From assembly GCA_947579665.1 (NCBI GenBank), contig OX388343.1:93042254-93106253 (forward strand): a stretch of 64,000 nucleotides of DNA. The letters are read 5' to 3'. Every line of letters begins with the position of its first letter. Position 1 is the first letter of the stretch. The position numbers and the translations under genes are program-made. The notes beneath the pieces were generated by a model that did not search any database, was not told where the DNA came from, and was given only the letters and a program-made list of their open reading frames with translations. Shown one piece after another: positions 46,661 to 57,559 of the stretch. The stretch comes from Sympetrum striolatum (Eukaryota > Arthropoda > Insecta > Odonata > Libellulidae).

Positions 46661-47702
46661 TCCTTTCTATATTACTGTTCCGAAGTTTTTAGTAATTATA
46701 GTAAGTGAATTTTTAAGGATAACGGGATACCATTATAATGATAACCATGATACACAATTGATACTTCATCAACTTGACGATTGATGGACCAATTTTATCC
46801 GCGGCCTGTAATTATCCTTAAGGGGCTCATTTTGATGCATCATGATACATCTATGATTTATGAACGTACCTAATGATTATAGTCGCACTAAATTCGCGCT
46901 CATTTTATCTCAAGCACTTCAGGGCGGATTCTTATTCAATAGGAATCCGGTATGAAAGTTATTGAAACCAATGCCGTGAGTGTTTAACCTCCAATAATTT
47001 TTCGCCTTTGAATTTTATGGTTTACACGTAATCCATTCATATCAAGGCAACTCTCCCCATTACTGAAGGATGTGCTTGTAACCCACTTTTACTTTATAAA
47101 CCAATATTGTACCGTGAATCATTTGACGGAGTTTCTTCTCGAGAATGGTTCACAGTCGAGGACTCGGAGGCCGTTCATGAAACGCTTGAGGCTTTTTCCG
47201 GATCGAACCGGAGTGCGTTTATATCCAATAACTATGTGAACTGATCACGTCAGTCCTCTCAGAAAGGACGTCATGATTAGAGGATTTTAAACTGTTTTCT
47301 ATCAAAATAAGTTGGCCATTACCTTATTTGTTGACTTTAAGAAAAAATATGAATATCTTATTATAGATTTCAATTCACCAAAGACAGATATAATCATGAA
47401 ACCTTTGAAAATGAATTTGTATAGTTATTAAATCTTTTTAATGTTTCTGTCAATAAACTCTCATCGTTTTCGTGGTTTTGTTTACATACGGCTGAGGCTA
47501 ATTATTCTGTAAAATCTGTTAATATTTGCATTCGGAAAGTTAACCTATGAGCTACAAGTCGCCATCGGTTGGAGCAATCAAATTCGTTTTCGAACTCGAG
47601 ATATAAGAACTACTGGTTAAAAACGCTTTCGCTCAAAACGTTTCGCTCATGTAACGTGCCGGAAATTAATCAGTAAAATCTAAAGCCTTTTTTCCCACGC
47701 AG
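46661..47702. other. Unassigned DNA
   Basis: No gene or element was recognised. Confidence 0.5.
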
Positions 47703-47759
47703 ATCCATTGTACGCCTTCGTATTTCCAGCATTGCCTCGTCTGTAGCCTCTAACGCACG
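47703..47759 (+). CDS. Candidate 57-nt internal exon
   Basis: A strong acceptor, CCTTTTTTCCCACGCAG, ends at 47,702. The 57 bases after it are GC-rich and the second frame is open, reading SIVRLRISSIASSVASNAR. Two donors compete: CACG/GTAGTG at 47,760, which keeps this frame open and makes the exon a multiple of three, and the stronger TGT/GTAAGTG at 47,767, which would place a stop in that frame. The peptide is not recognised. It may be a non-coding exon or a chance pairing. Confidence 0.22.
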
Positions 47760-49397
47760 GTAGTGTGTAAGTGAGAATTAAATTGTTCTCTCTGTATCAT
47801 TCCATCTTAATTTTATAATTAAATAATAAACTTACATTCACAGTAGTGATGTAAAGATAATCAATTTATATAAATATAGTTATAGAGACATTTAATGTGA
47901 ATTTTTACAGCAATCATGCTTTAAGGGATTCCAAAATTTAATCTTATTAATCAGACAAAGAAGAATAAACACTTGTTGCAATGATAACTTTTTTAATGAA
48001 TCAAAATGAAAATGAATTTAATGATATAATTTTTAAAATCGAAATTGGAGGTAATTATTAAGTAATCTTATTACAAATTCGCTTTATTGTGCGATTCGTA
48101 CTTTGAAAAAGCAGTTTAATAACTCAAGAATGTTACTTTGTTCATTCACGGCATGAGAGACAGGTGTACAAACGTTACAAACATTTTATGTAACATAAAG
48201 TTTCTTCAGCAGTTAACTTAGTCAAGCTCCTCTCAGCGGGGGTGGAATAAGCATCGGCGGCTACCTGTCATCTACCGGCTTTTCGCCGAACTAAGTCACT
48301 TGGACGGGTAATAAATAGATCGTAGAAATCTGAAACATTCACCTGTTGGCTTTACCATCACTTGATTTCAAGAGTGAGGTAGACGAAGAACGGCGTTCAG
48401 TAGCTTCTTAGCTTTCTTTCCCCAACGTTTTTACCCATACATCCGTGATTGTTTATAATATTTTCTCTGATTGCAAGAGCATTTTCAATTAATTTACGTT
48501 GGAGGAATGGAAACCCCGAGAAAGCTGAAATTTTCTTAACATTCCTCTTCCAATAGAAACATCCCATTGAGAGAATTTGATGCGCTTTTCCATGGAACGA
48601 ATCCACCCACAAAAAAGACTCGGCCATACTGAATATACGTAAATCCGTATTTATGCATGATAATAACGTGCATCGATAAGGCCAATTGAGGGCATTTAAC
48701 GTCACTACGCCTAAAGCCCTCAATAAAGGAGTAAACACGGCTCTTTAGTTACAAAAAGAGATCAGATCACCGACTTTTCGACCTTATTCACGCAAATCTT
48801 TTCGAACGAGATGACCAGCGTTTTGGCGCCACTCCGCGCCCTACATTTCGACGACCGCTTGTCCAGGAGAACTCAAGGTTAGCTTTTGTACAACCATCAA
48901 ATGGAACCCGTCGTAAATTTCGGAGGTGAAAGCATAGATTTGAAAAGGCATTAAACTCTCTCTCGTCCCACCGAAATTCGTTTTCTCACCTCGTGAAACA
49001 GTGCTTTTTCACGAGTACTCTCTCTCTCCATCATTTCCACCCACTCAAACCTGCTGCAGATAAGTCGCAGGGTTTTATTGCCCTTTTTAAGCACATTTTT
49101 AGGCTCGACCGCGTCTTGCTGATGGGCCAACCTCGAATTCGTGATCCAGCGGGGGTCAGTTCTCCTCCGCCTTTTACCGTTTTCGGTCGCCTCACATTCT
49201 TTCATTGTTGCGCCATTCGGAAAGGCTGCGTCATCTCCTGTTCATTATTAATCTTATAAATATTGTGAAATAGAGCTAAAATGTAGTGTAACCAAAATAT
49301 CTCAGATAAATACATAGTGGAAATGGACTACCATCGTGGAAGAGACTTGGTTTTATTTGATGTGTACTATCCTGTAGATCGGCGAAACGTAACTGAA
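47760..49397. other. Unassigned DNA, GC-richer at 48.2-49.25 kb
   Basis: No gene was recognised. The stretch from about 48,220 to 49,250 is GC-richer in two blocks with overlapping open frames of 84-113 codons that carry no motif. Confidence 0.4.
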
Positions 49398-49399
49398 TA

Positions 49400-49905
49400 C
49401 CGTATTGGCTCGAATATAACGCGACCCCGAATTTATTACGAAACTCCGAAATTTCCATAAAAATATTTAGAAAAAAATAATACTCATGATAGATTTCAAA
49501 GAAAGTAAAATGCAATCAGATAAGCATTTAGTTTAGTAATTTTAGTTAATAACACAGGTTAAATTCATGTCAATAAAATTAAGTAATGTAAATCAAAATT
49601 AATATTACGTAAGTAACAAAAAAAACGGAAATGTTTATTCAGAATTTGAACTGTTTTCAGAATGAGAACTCATTGATGTCACATCGGTATCATCAGTATT
49701 TTCAATCACGCTTTTGTCTCCATCAAAATGCCATCTTCCGTCCCATTTAAATCATTGAAAACGTTCAGTTGCGTTCCAACCTCTGTAGGAAAATGCCCTT
49801 GTTTATATTAAATTCCATTACTTAAACCCCGAGTTGAGCGCAAGTCGATTTTTTAACGGAAAATAAACGGTCAAAAAATATCGCGTTATATTCGGGCTAA
49901 TACGG
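49400..49905 (-). mobile_element. 506-bp pogo-like deletion derivative
   Basis: The ends are inverted copies beginning CCGTATTGGCTCGAATATAA and CCGTATTAGCCCGAATATAA, 25 bases with two mismatches. They are flanked by TA at 49,398-49,399 and 49,906-49,907. Inside, the minus strand keeps the acidic tail of a DDE transposase (separate entry), so this looks like an internally deleted autonomous element rather than an unrelated MITE. TA duplication and the tail motif point to the pogo/Tigger branch of Tc1/mariner. Confidence 0.8.
49635..49790 (-). pseudogene. Transposase C-terminal remnant (pogo/Tigger-like)
   Basis: One minus-strand frame reads NDLNGTEDGILMETKA before a stop. This resembles the LDGTEDD motif near the C-terminus of many pogo/Tigger (DDE_1 family) transposases. 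A frame offset by one base picks up just downstream as SVIENTDDTDVTSMSSHSEN and ends SSNSE with a stop at 49,635-49,637. The acidic, serine-rich tail is typical. The frame change between the two parts and the absence of the CENP-B/HTH and DDE domains show a dead fragment. Its position near the left end of the element fits a gene read on the minus strand. Confidence 0.5.
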
Positions 49906-50154
49906 TATTAAAAGATAAATATTAATTAAATAAAGATTAAATATGTATCTAAAATATATTTTATCCTTTAGATTTTGCAACTGGATATTATTTCTTGCTA
50001 CCTCATAGATATTATTGTTATTGTGACATAGGCTGCAATTTACAACCGGCCTTTTAAGCTGTATTTAAAACTTACATCTTGTTGAGAGTAATCATTTAAA
50101 TATTAAATAGATATTTTTAAATCCATGGATAAACAGAGATGAAAAATACAAACA

Positions 50155-50240
50155 TAACTGTGACTCGGACCCAGGTCCCTCACTTTCTTGGTTTACCACT
50201 TAAGTACCTTCCCGCATCAAACCAACCTCTGTTAAAGGCA
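50155..50240 (-). repeat. Weak tRNA-like fragment
   Basis: The minus strand has GGTACTTAAGTGGTAAACC followed 20 bases later by CCTGGGTCCGAGTCACAG, reminiscent of A and B boxes. Stems do not pair well. It may be another SINE head. Confidence 0.2.
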
Positions 50241-50341
50241 CACTTCTTTAAGTGCAATTGTATTACCTTTCCTCATCCTTAAGATCATTTTGGTTTATCT
50301 TCTTGCACAAGATGAGAAAAAATCATCTTCAATTTAATTTT

Positions 50342-50520
50342 GACGGTAGAAGTTCAGTGGTTAGAATACCTGCCCGGGAAATGGGAGACCTTGGTTCGAG
50401 TCCCAGCCAAGTTACTATTGAAAGATTTAATGCTTTCCTGGTGTACACTATGGATGAAGTTCTCTCAGGTTTTCCACCAGATCAGGTATGCTGTAAACGA
50501 CATTTCGATGGCTGACTCCG
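50342..50520 (+). mobile_element. tRNA-derived SINE, different family
   Basis: AGTTCAGTGGTTAGAATACC (A-box and D-arm-like) is followed by TGCCCGGGAAATGGGAGACC and the B box GGTTCGAGTCC with a nearly complete T arm. The acceptor stem is not paired, so it is not a tRNA gene. The body after it (TTTCCTGGTGTACACTATGG onward) is unlike the SINE copies at 16.7, 32.9 and 41.8 kb. The 3' border is a guess. Confidence 0.55.
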
Positions 50521-53500
50521 CCATCGTCTTCAGTGTGCTGAATTTTTCACTTCTGTTTAACTTTTGGTTAAGTAGTTACTTCAGTTTTAAGTAGTTCACT
50601 TTCGAAGTTAAAATCTAATTTCCATCCTTTGGTAGACCACTTATAATGGATGGAAAAAAAATGCCAATTCAATGAGAAAATCAGAAGAAAGAGACCAAAG
50701 AAAGGACGAAAGCATTTTAAGTCCCTTAGTAAAAGAGATTGGAGGAAGAGGATTTGGGAGAGCGACAACATGGACATCAGGATGTCAGAAACGGTTTTAA
50801 AAGCTGTTAAAACTCGCTCACTTATTTTAAAGTCAATCATTAGGGCCCTTTGACAATTTTTACATACTGCAGGCACCAATATCTATTAACTGTAATGCAG
50901 CAGTAACGTTCATCAACCTGTTTGCCATTTCAGAATCCTCTTAAATTACGGCGGTGGAATATGGTACTAATGAAAAAATATTGAAGTCACGTATCAAATT
51001 CTTATACTCGTAATCTGGCCACTATTCAAAGCTTTTTTTTATTTCACCACAAAGAAAGCTAGAAAACTAATTAATTCTTTAGGTTCGTTTATTTACCACT
51101 GCTAGTCATAAATATTTATGAGGTACATCTGAAAATATTTCACATAATACCTCGGTTTTGGGAAGCACTGAATAGGGTAAACTTTATGAGAGAAAATTCA
51201 GAGAGGCATATTTGAACTCAAATAGAAAAGAGGGTTTTGGGTGTAGTAACAAGTGACATTTAACGGGAGATAGGGAAAAATCAATCTTAAATAGTTTTTC
51301 TCATCTCGAGCAGTGACTTGAGTTTATAGTGTAGGTATCTAAGTAAATCAGAATCAGTTTTCATAACTTTCTAATATGATTGATTTTCATTGCAGTCAGT
51401 TGTTTACTAGAAAATCTAAGATTTGCTTTGTCTTTTTATTTGGCAATAATAACATGACTTTATAATTTCTGTCAATAAGTTTCTAGAAAATAAAAAACGA
51501 AAATAAAGGAATGATGCTTATATTACGATATTTCGACCTGTCTTACGTATTCCTCGAATATTAATTCATTCAGAAATATCTACTTAACATTTTTCATGTT
51601 GCGGTGCTTTTAAAAACGCCTTACTTCTAGAAAAATAAACTAAACTATCAGTCTTCTTTCTTTCCACATTTTCTAGTTATCTCTTCTGTTCTTCAACATT
51701 CTATAGCGCTTAATTGTTCTTATTTCTATATGCTCATTTTATCAGTGTCATGAATATGTGGTATATCAAAAATGTTTTTGTTTCACTCCCCTTCGCCAAT
51801 ACCCTAACTTACGCTTCCGTTCAGCAACGTAGTTGAGTGTTCAGATAACTTCAATTTATATTTGAAACCTCGACGGACGGAATAACCCAATGAAAATTAG
51901 GAAAATGATAATCTCCGATATGTTTACGAATTATGTAGATAACTCAACGCGGGGGGAAGGAATCATTTATAAATCAGGATAAAATAACAGAAATATTTTT
52001 AAATAATATAATGTATAATTTAACATATAAAGTTTAGATCTTGGTATTCAGTGTAAAAATAAGTGAAGATGAGTTTCATAAACTGGTAGCACTGTAGATC
52101 ATGGTTCTTCAACCTTTCCGGCCGGAGGGTCACAGTAAAAATTTCATAGAACAACAGGGCCAATGGTGACCCCTTGTTTTAGACTACCATTCTCACCTAC
52201 AAGCATTTTGTGCAACCACATAACTATTTCGGTGCATATATTTCACGCCGCAAACACAATACCTATTTATATTATTCAAAATATGCTCGCAATCATAGTA
52301 ACGTACTATTCAGTATAGAAATCAAACGAATATTTTTATTCGAAACCAGGTTAAATGAAAGATCTTGTAAGATTTTCGATACGCTGCACTTATTTTATCT
52401 ACGGAAAGAAATTTCTGCAATCAATATTTATTTGCCGAACTTCGAAATATCGAAAAATATTGGAAAAATATCTATAATATTCGGTGGGTTGCATTGTGGT
52501 TGTTTCAAAACCCAGCTGTCGATTATGGTAAATTACAGCAGGATTTGCAGAATTCAATTTCTCAAGCATGCCACGTAATGAAATAAAAGGATTCTTCACG
52601 TCAATTACATTCGGCAATATTCCCTAAGAAAGACATGGAAAGTCTTAAATATTTACAATACCTTTAGGATGATGAAAATGTGAGGGATTCCCATTTCTCC
52701 AAATTCCCTTCGCGCACTTCTGCTGAGGAACGCTTTATTGCTGGCTTTCAGGAAAAAAGGAATGTCGAGCAAGTGACGCGGGGTTTCTCGAAACATGTCT
52801 CATATCTCGTGCCCTTCATTCCGGGAAATATTGCGAAATTTTTGAGAGGATGCTCCATGTGAACGATCCGTCAACCGCTTTTTAATTGGAGGGCCTCTTT
52901 TATTGCTTAGTCCAGCGTTTCCCAATCGTCTTCCTCCCTCCGAGGAAGCCCATTTAAAAAGCATTTTTATAGCGCTCTCGATCTGTTTCACTCACCGAGT
53001 TCACAAGCTAATTATAAAAGTCTACTTCCGGAAGCTGTTTCTTATTGTCAATTCAAAGGACATCCATCATCTCGACTATGGTCGTTAATACGTAATTTTT
53101 GTGCCTGTCAGTTGATCATTGTTTTAAAACTTCGAAGGAATCGATAGTTTTCTCTTCTTCCATGCTACTCAAATCAGAAATAACATTATCATTAACTTAA
53201 CCCTTAAATATACGTACTTTTGCTTTCTGTCATAGTTTTTAAAATTCTTTATTTAGGTAGGGGAACATATAAGGAAAGGGTAAAGGTTAGGGGAACATGT
53301 CTACCTATCTCGTACTTATTTTATATTCTAATTAACTTTTTATTACGCTTCGAAATTCCCTTTTTTGCGTGAATTCCGGACGAACACAAATATTTCTTAC
53401 ATTAAATAATTGTTAAAAATATATTTAAGTCTGCTTGAGTAAATAACAGCCTAGGCTTTGAAAATTCAATTTTACATTATATTTCGTGCGTATATATAAC

Positions 53501-53540
53501 TATTTAACTTTAAAAATAATACAGGCCGACAAATTTTAAT
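50521..53540. other. Unassigned DNA
   Basis: No gene was recognised apart from a hAT-like fragment near 52.1 kb. A small basic 67-codon frame at 50,650-50,853 and GC-richer DNA at 52,680-53,080 show no motif. Confidence 0.45.
52097..52200. mobile_element. hAT-like fragment, tentative
   Basis: ATGGTTCTTCAACCTTTCCG followed by GGAGGGTCAC and, later, GGTGACCCC resembles the GGTTCTCAACCT ... GGGTC ends of many hAT elements. The opposite end could not be found. Confidence 0.25.
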
Positions 53541-53873
53541 TTTTTTCGGTAACATGGATGTTATTAGCTGTTCTTAACTAATATTGAGTCGCTGATTGCA
53601 GTTATGAACTCAGAAAAGTCCCACCACGTAACGTCTTTTGTTATTGTAACTTTTACTTTTTCATTTCCGTAATTCTATACATTGGCCTATATCGCAAAAA
53701 TATTTTTTTTTTCAGTAACACGTAAGAAAGCAGTTTTTCACTACTAATTTTGTGTTGGTGATTACAGGTATAAACTGGAGATAGTCCAAACACGCACGGA
53801 TTTTTGTTTTGGTGACTTTTACTTTTTTCCTCAACCGCAACTCCACATGTGTTTGCCTACACCTCAATTATCA
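53541..53873. repeat. Old tandem duplication, about 166-bp period
   Basis: Two units align at about 53,541-53,706 and 53,707-53,873. Shared blocks in order are TTTTTTTC(G/A)GTAACA, a CTAATxTTGxGT block, GTGATTACAGGTATAAACT against CTGATTGCAGTTATGAACT, a CTTTTACTTTTT block and TTGGCCTA against TTTGCCTA. Divergence is high, so the event is old. A possible start of a third unit (TTTTTTTCTCG) follows at about 53,885. Confidence 0.55.
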
Positions 53874-54179
53874 TGCTAGAGTATTTTTTTCTCGTTTCAT
53901 CAATGTTATACAAAGTAAGAAGATAATATAAATATAAAAAAGGGAAATATTATCAAAATTGTATGAATAGTATCTATAAGAAGTATAAATGAGCATTAAA
54001 CTTACCCTTGAACATGGCCAAAAAAATCCAAAATGTCTACTAAAATATTTCCTGAATCCCTTTTTTGCCTAAATTCTTTTGTTCATGTGGTATTAAGTCT
54101 TCCTTTACGGAAAACTAAAGAATGTTTAATTAACTAAGTGTTTACAGCTGGAAACGGCAACCCATTGACGGATTCGAGG

Positions 54180-54410
54180 TTGGAGCATTTCTCTAGGAAG
54201 CGAGCGGCATAGAACCGTACTTTGCCCAAAGTTCGACAAGGACTAATTGGATCGGAATAAAATTGAATACTAGAATAAAGGCCTTTTTTAAGAGCTTTAA
54301 GTTGAGTGTATATGATGTCCTTTAAGTTTAAAGCTCTTTGAGTAACGAGCGTTTTAAAGAGCTTGCGGGCACAGAAATCCGCACTTTTTTGGGCACCTTG
54401 TAAACTCACT
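54180..54410. repeat. Partial tandem duplication, about 161-bp spacing
   Basis: GAGCGGCATAGAACCGTACT with the following CCCAAAG (from 54,202) is repeated in diverged form as TGCGGGCACAGAAATCCGCA followed by GGGCACCTTG (from 54,364). Between them AAGAGCTTTAA and TTAAAGCTCTT form an inverted pair. The spacing is close to that of the neighbouring duplication, but the sequences differ. Confidence 0.4.
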
Positions 54411-55850
54411 ACTTTGTTCCTCTTCAAATTTGATCTAACAATATACATTAAATGTAAATTTAGAGAATTAATGAGCTGATAAAAATTTTAGATATACATT
54501 TAGAGAGTAACCGGCTTAAAAATTTAAAGATAAAAATCAACGAAGAATTTACTTTGTTTATTTAATGTTTATACAAAACTCTCGAAGACTGTACGTGGTA
54601 GACACTTTTCACAAACACGGCCGAATTTACCGCAAAAAAATAAAATAAGAAACCAGTAACTACGTCAATGTTACCAAAACCTTGTTGGCCTATGTAATTT
54701 GCCCAAAACTTATTTCGTAAGGGTTCCTATGCATGCTAATAATTTTTCTGCTAAATGCTAATGTCATTCTAATGTCAATTCATCATGCCATTTCTTACTA
54801 TTAAAAAATATTCAAACGAAATTTTTGTAATTCAATTAAGTATAGAAAAGAATGGTTTCCGCAGTTGTGGAATTCTTACTTCGAATACAAGCATAGCATT
54901 CATTCAATATTTACATACCTGCTGAACGTAAGTCCGTTTCCAATGAAAATGGCCGTAATGCGATCAACATTATGAGCCATTCAGAAATAAATGAGGTAAT
55001 GCTTGGCTTGCAGGAGACTCCGATAACAAAATTTTCGGCTTATGAAAATGATTTTCACTGTTTTAGGATCTCAGCAAACGAACTCGGGTTTAGCAACTAA
55101 TGTTTCTGTTGGTGGTTTTGTGTACTCGTACTCAAAATATTCGGGTTATACCCTTATGATATCCGAGTCTTGAAGTACATCCATTCATCCTAATTTTCAG
55201 AAAAGTGTGATAGTTTTCACGGAGATTTACATTCAATAATTCAATTACACCTAATTATGCATTTGAAATATACATTGGTGAATAATAGTGGATATTCAGT
55301 TTACTTACAGTCCTCACTACAAAAATTCGGGCATAATGTAAATTTGTACACATGTACCGAACATCTATTTGGATACTAAAACTCTGTCGGAACTAACGCA
55401 AGAACAAGCGAAGCTCGGTCTTTCATTAATGCTGTTTAAAAAAATGGGGAAGACGAATACGTATTAGTGTCGACATCTTTTGTTAGAGATCTAAAGAAGA
55501 TATGGGAGAACTTCAATACGGTATAGTTAGAATGAAGCTTAAACCAGTTAAAAGTTTATAGGTTTGCGGGTCTCTAAGGCTACAACGAAGTTTATGTTTT
55601 GCAAAAAATGCTGAAGAAGAGAGGAAAGCCTGAGATATACATGTTGATGAGAAGAAAGAGATACGAGGGAGAGGGAGGGGAAGAATACTTAAAATGCGAG
55701 ACAGTTCATGAGTGTTATTTCTATTACATGCAAATGACCCTTGAAAGAAAATATTGCGTTTTATTTCTTTTTTAGGTCAGCAGAGGGTATTAATCGATAT
55801 AAGAATAAGGAAAACTCTATAGCCGTAAGAGGAAGCTGTTTTTATTTATT
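54411..55850. other. Unassigned AT-rich DNA
   Basis: No gene or element was recognised. Confidence 0.5.
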
Positions 55851-55976
55851 ACTTTCTCCATATACGAAGTATAGAGAAAGTATTGTTTTCATGAAAAAAA
55901 TCGACTTCGAGATTTCAACGGAAATACATGTTTTGGGGTCCCTAGAACACGTTTTGACCATTTTCGGAATGATGTC

Positions 55977-55979
55977 TGT

Positions 55980-56012
<33 letters not shown>

Positions 56013-56013
56013 A
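55977..56013. repeat. (GT)n microsatellite
   Basis: A nearly pure GT run with one interruption (TGTATGTG) near its start. It lies inside the composite repeat, directly before the first 317-bp unit. Confidence 0.9.
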
Positions 56014-56017
56014 CAGT

Positions 56018-56660
56018 GGGCGCTCTAACTTGAAAAATATTAGTCGTATCAATACCAAAATTCATGTATAGTACTGTGGTGTGTGCTGTCAGAGTTGATT
56101 AGGTTTTCAAGTAAATCGGTTAACCGGAAGTCGAGCTTCATTCATCAATGCTCATTTCCGGTTTTCAAAATATCTCCATAAATATGATATATAGGTTTAT
56201 TTTTTACCTTATAAAAGTTTTAGATAATGTGTTTTACTATAACTTTTGTATTTAACATATTTTTGCATCACCGGTTGATTAGGAGTTATTCGTGAAATAC
56301 TGATAAACCGGAAGTAGCTGATTATGTACTTTGTAGGCGCTCTACCATAAAAACTGATTGTCGGATCAACACCAAATTTCATATATAGTATTTTGGTTTG
56401 TGTCGTTAGAGTTGATTAGATTTTGGAGTAAATCGGTTAACCGGAAGTCGAGCTTCATTCTTCAAAGCTCATTTCCGGTTTTCAAAATATCTCCATAAAT
56501 ATGATATTTAGGTATATACTATTATTTATAAAAGTTTTAGAAAATATAATTTACTATGACTTTTGTATGAAACATATTTTTGTATCACTGATTGTGTAGG
56601 AGTGATTCGTAAAATACTGATAAACCGGAAGTTGCTGATCATGTACGTTGTGGGCGCTCT
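56018..56660. repeat. Two 317-bp tandem units plus the start of a third
   Basis: Units begin with (G/A)GGCGCTCT at 56,018, 56,335 and 56,652, so both full units are 317 bases. Long identical blocks include AGTAAATCGGTTAACCGGAA followed by GTCGAGCTTCATTC, CTCATTTCCGGTTTTCAAAA followed by TATCTCCATAAATATGATAT, and AATACTGATAAACCGGAAGT. CCGGAAGT and CCGGTT words recur in each unit and partly in inverted order. The third unit stops after the first nine bases. Confidence 0.9.
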
Positions 56661-56880
56661 GGGCGCTGGGGCTAAAGGCCACTTCATCATTTTTCATCGA
56701 ACATGTCCCGAAAAATTATCTATAATGTTTGTGACGTAAAAGATAATATGAAAGAAATTAATCACTTATCTTCCAAGTTTAGATTGAATATAGAGTTCGA
56801 AAATACTGTCGTAGATAAATATTTACATCTTATATATGGAGAAAGTCATGTGCTGGCCACATCAGATTTTTTTTATATTA

Positions 56881-57559
56881 TTTTGACTATTGTGTGTCTT
56901 TCTTACACTTCAACTTTTTAATCAAATTTCCCCAAGAACCCAAAGGTAAATCGGTAGAAGATTGATAAAATTAGAGTAGCCAACATATTCGGATATGTAT
57001 TATTGCGTATACATGAACGAATTACGTCCGTCACCGAGTCAAAGAAGTATCACAAAATGTTTCAGATGGGCAAAATTAACCATGGACCTGTTACGAAGTT
57101 AATTATTTAACCGGTTACAGCCAATGGTTTACCTACCTTTAAACTAGACTTTACGTTGTTTTGGAGTATGAGTCTTTTTACAAAAATAGTAATAAACTAG
57201 TTTAGCACACATGACCATATTATTATAAGCATGATCTAATTCATTACTTTAGCTTATTTGTGGTAAAATTTTTTGATGATACATATAATGTATATTAATA
57301 TATTAGAACAAGGGTTCTAAAGGGGCTCCGGTATTAGCTCTATGGATCAATACCGATGTACAGTGGGTTCAAATAAATTTTCGCTTGTTTAGATTCCTTA
57401 GAATTGGATACAAATCAGTGGCCAGGGGGGACATCCTTCCCCGAGCGCAACATCAGGGGGCGCCAAATTGATGGTTCATTGTAACGAATGAATCTCAGAA
57501 TCAGAGACCTGTGAAATTCTCCGTATCGAATTTGCTTGAAAGAAATTTTTGCCGAAACC
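56881..57559. other. Unassigned DNA
   Basis: No gene was recognised. CAGTGGCCAGGGGGGACAT near 57,417 resembles the CAGTGGCGTAGC-type ends of DNA transposons and recalls the end seen at 59.56 kb. Confidence 0.4.

Larger units (their letters stand above)
55851..56880 (+). mobile_element. Composite repeat with inverted ends, microsatellite and tandem units
   Basis: The left end ACTTTCTCCATATA (55,851-55,864) is matched in inverted form by TATATGGAGAAAGT (56,833-56,846). The left end also folds on itself: ACTTTCTC pairs with GAGAAAGT at 55,874-55,881. Then come ATCGACTTCGAGATTTCAAC, a (GT)n microsatellite, two 317-bp tandem units with a short third start, and a short AT-rich unique part. The conserved-looking CATGTG...CCACATCAGATTTTT block follows the right end. 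Open frames across it read simple sequence or a 72-residue unrecognised peptide (56,703-56,921). I read it as one non-autonomous element of unknown class. Sequences of this general form are familiar from arthropod genomes, but I cannot name the family. Confidence 0.6.

Noticed and set aside
50342..50412. Functional tRNA gene
   Set aside because: A and B boxes are visible, but the acceptor stem does not pair and the anticodon arm is imperfect, so it is a SINE head.
55741..56013. 90-codon plus-strand frame ending in a C-V run
   Set aside because: The end is the translated GT microsatellite and the rest lies inside a non-coding composite repeat.
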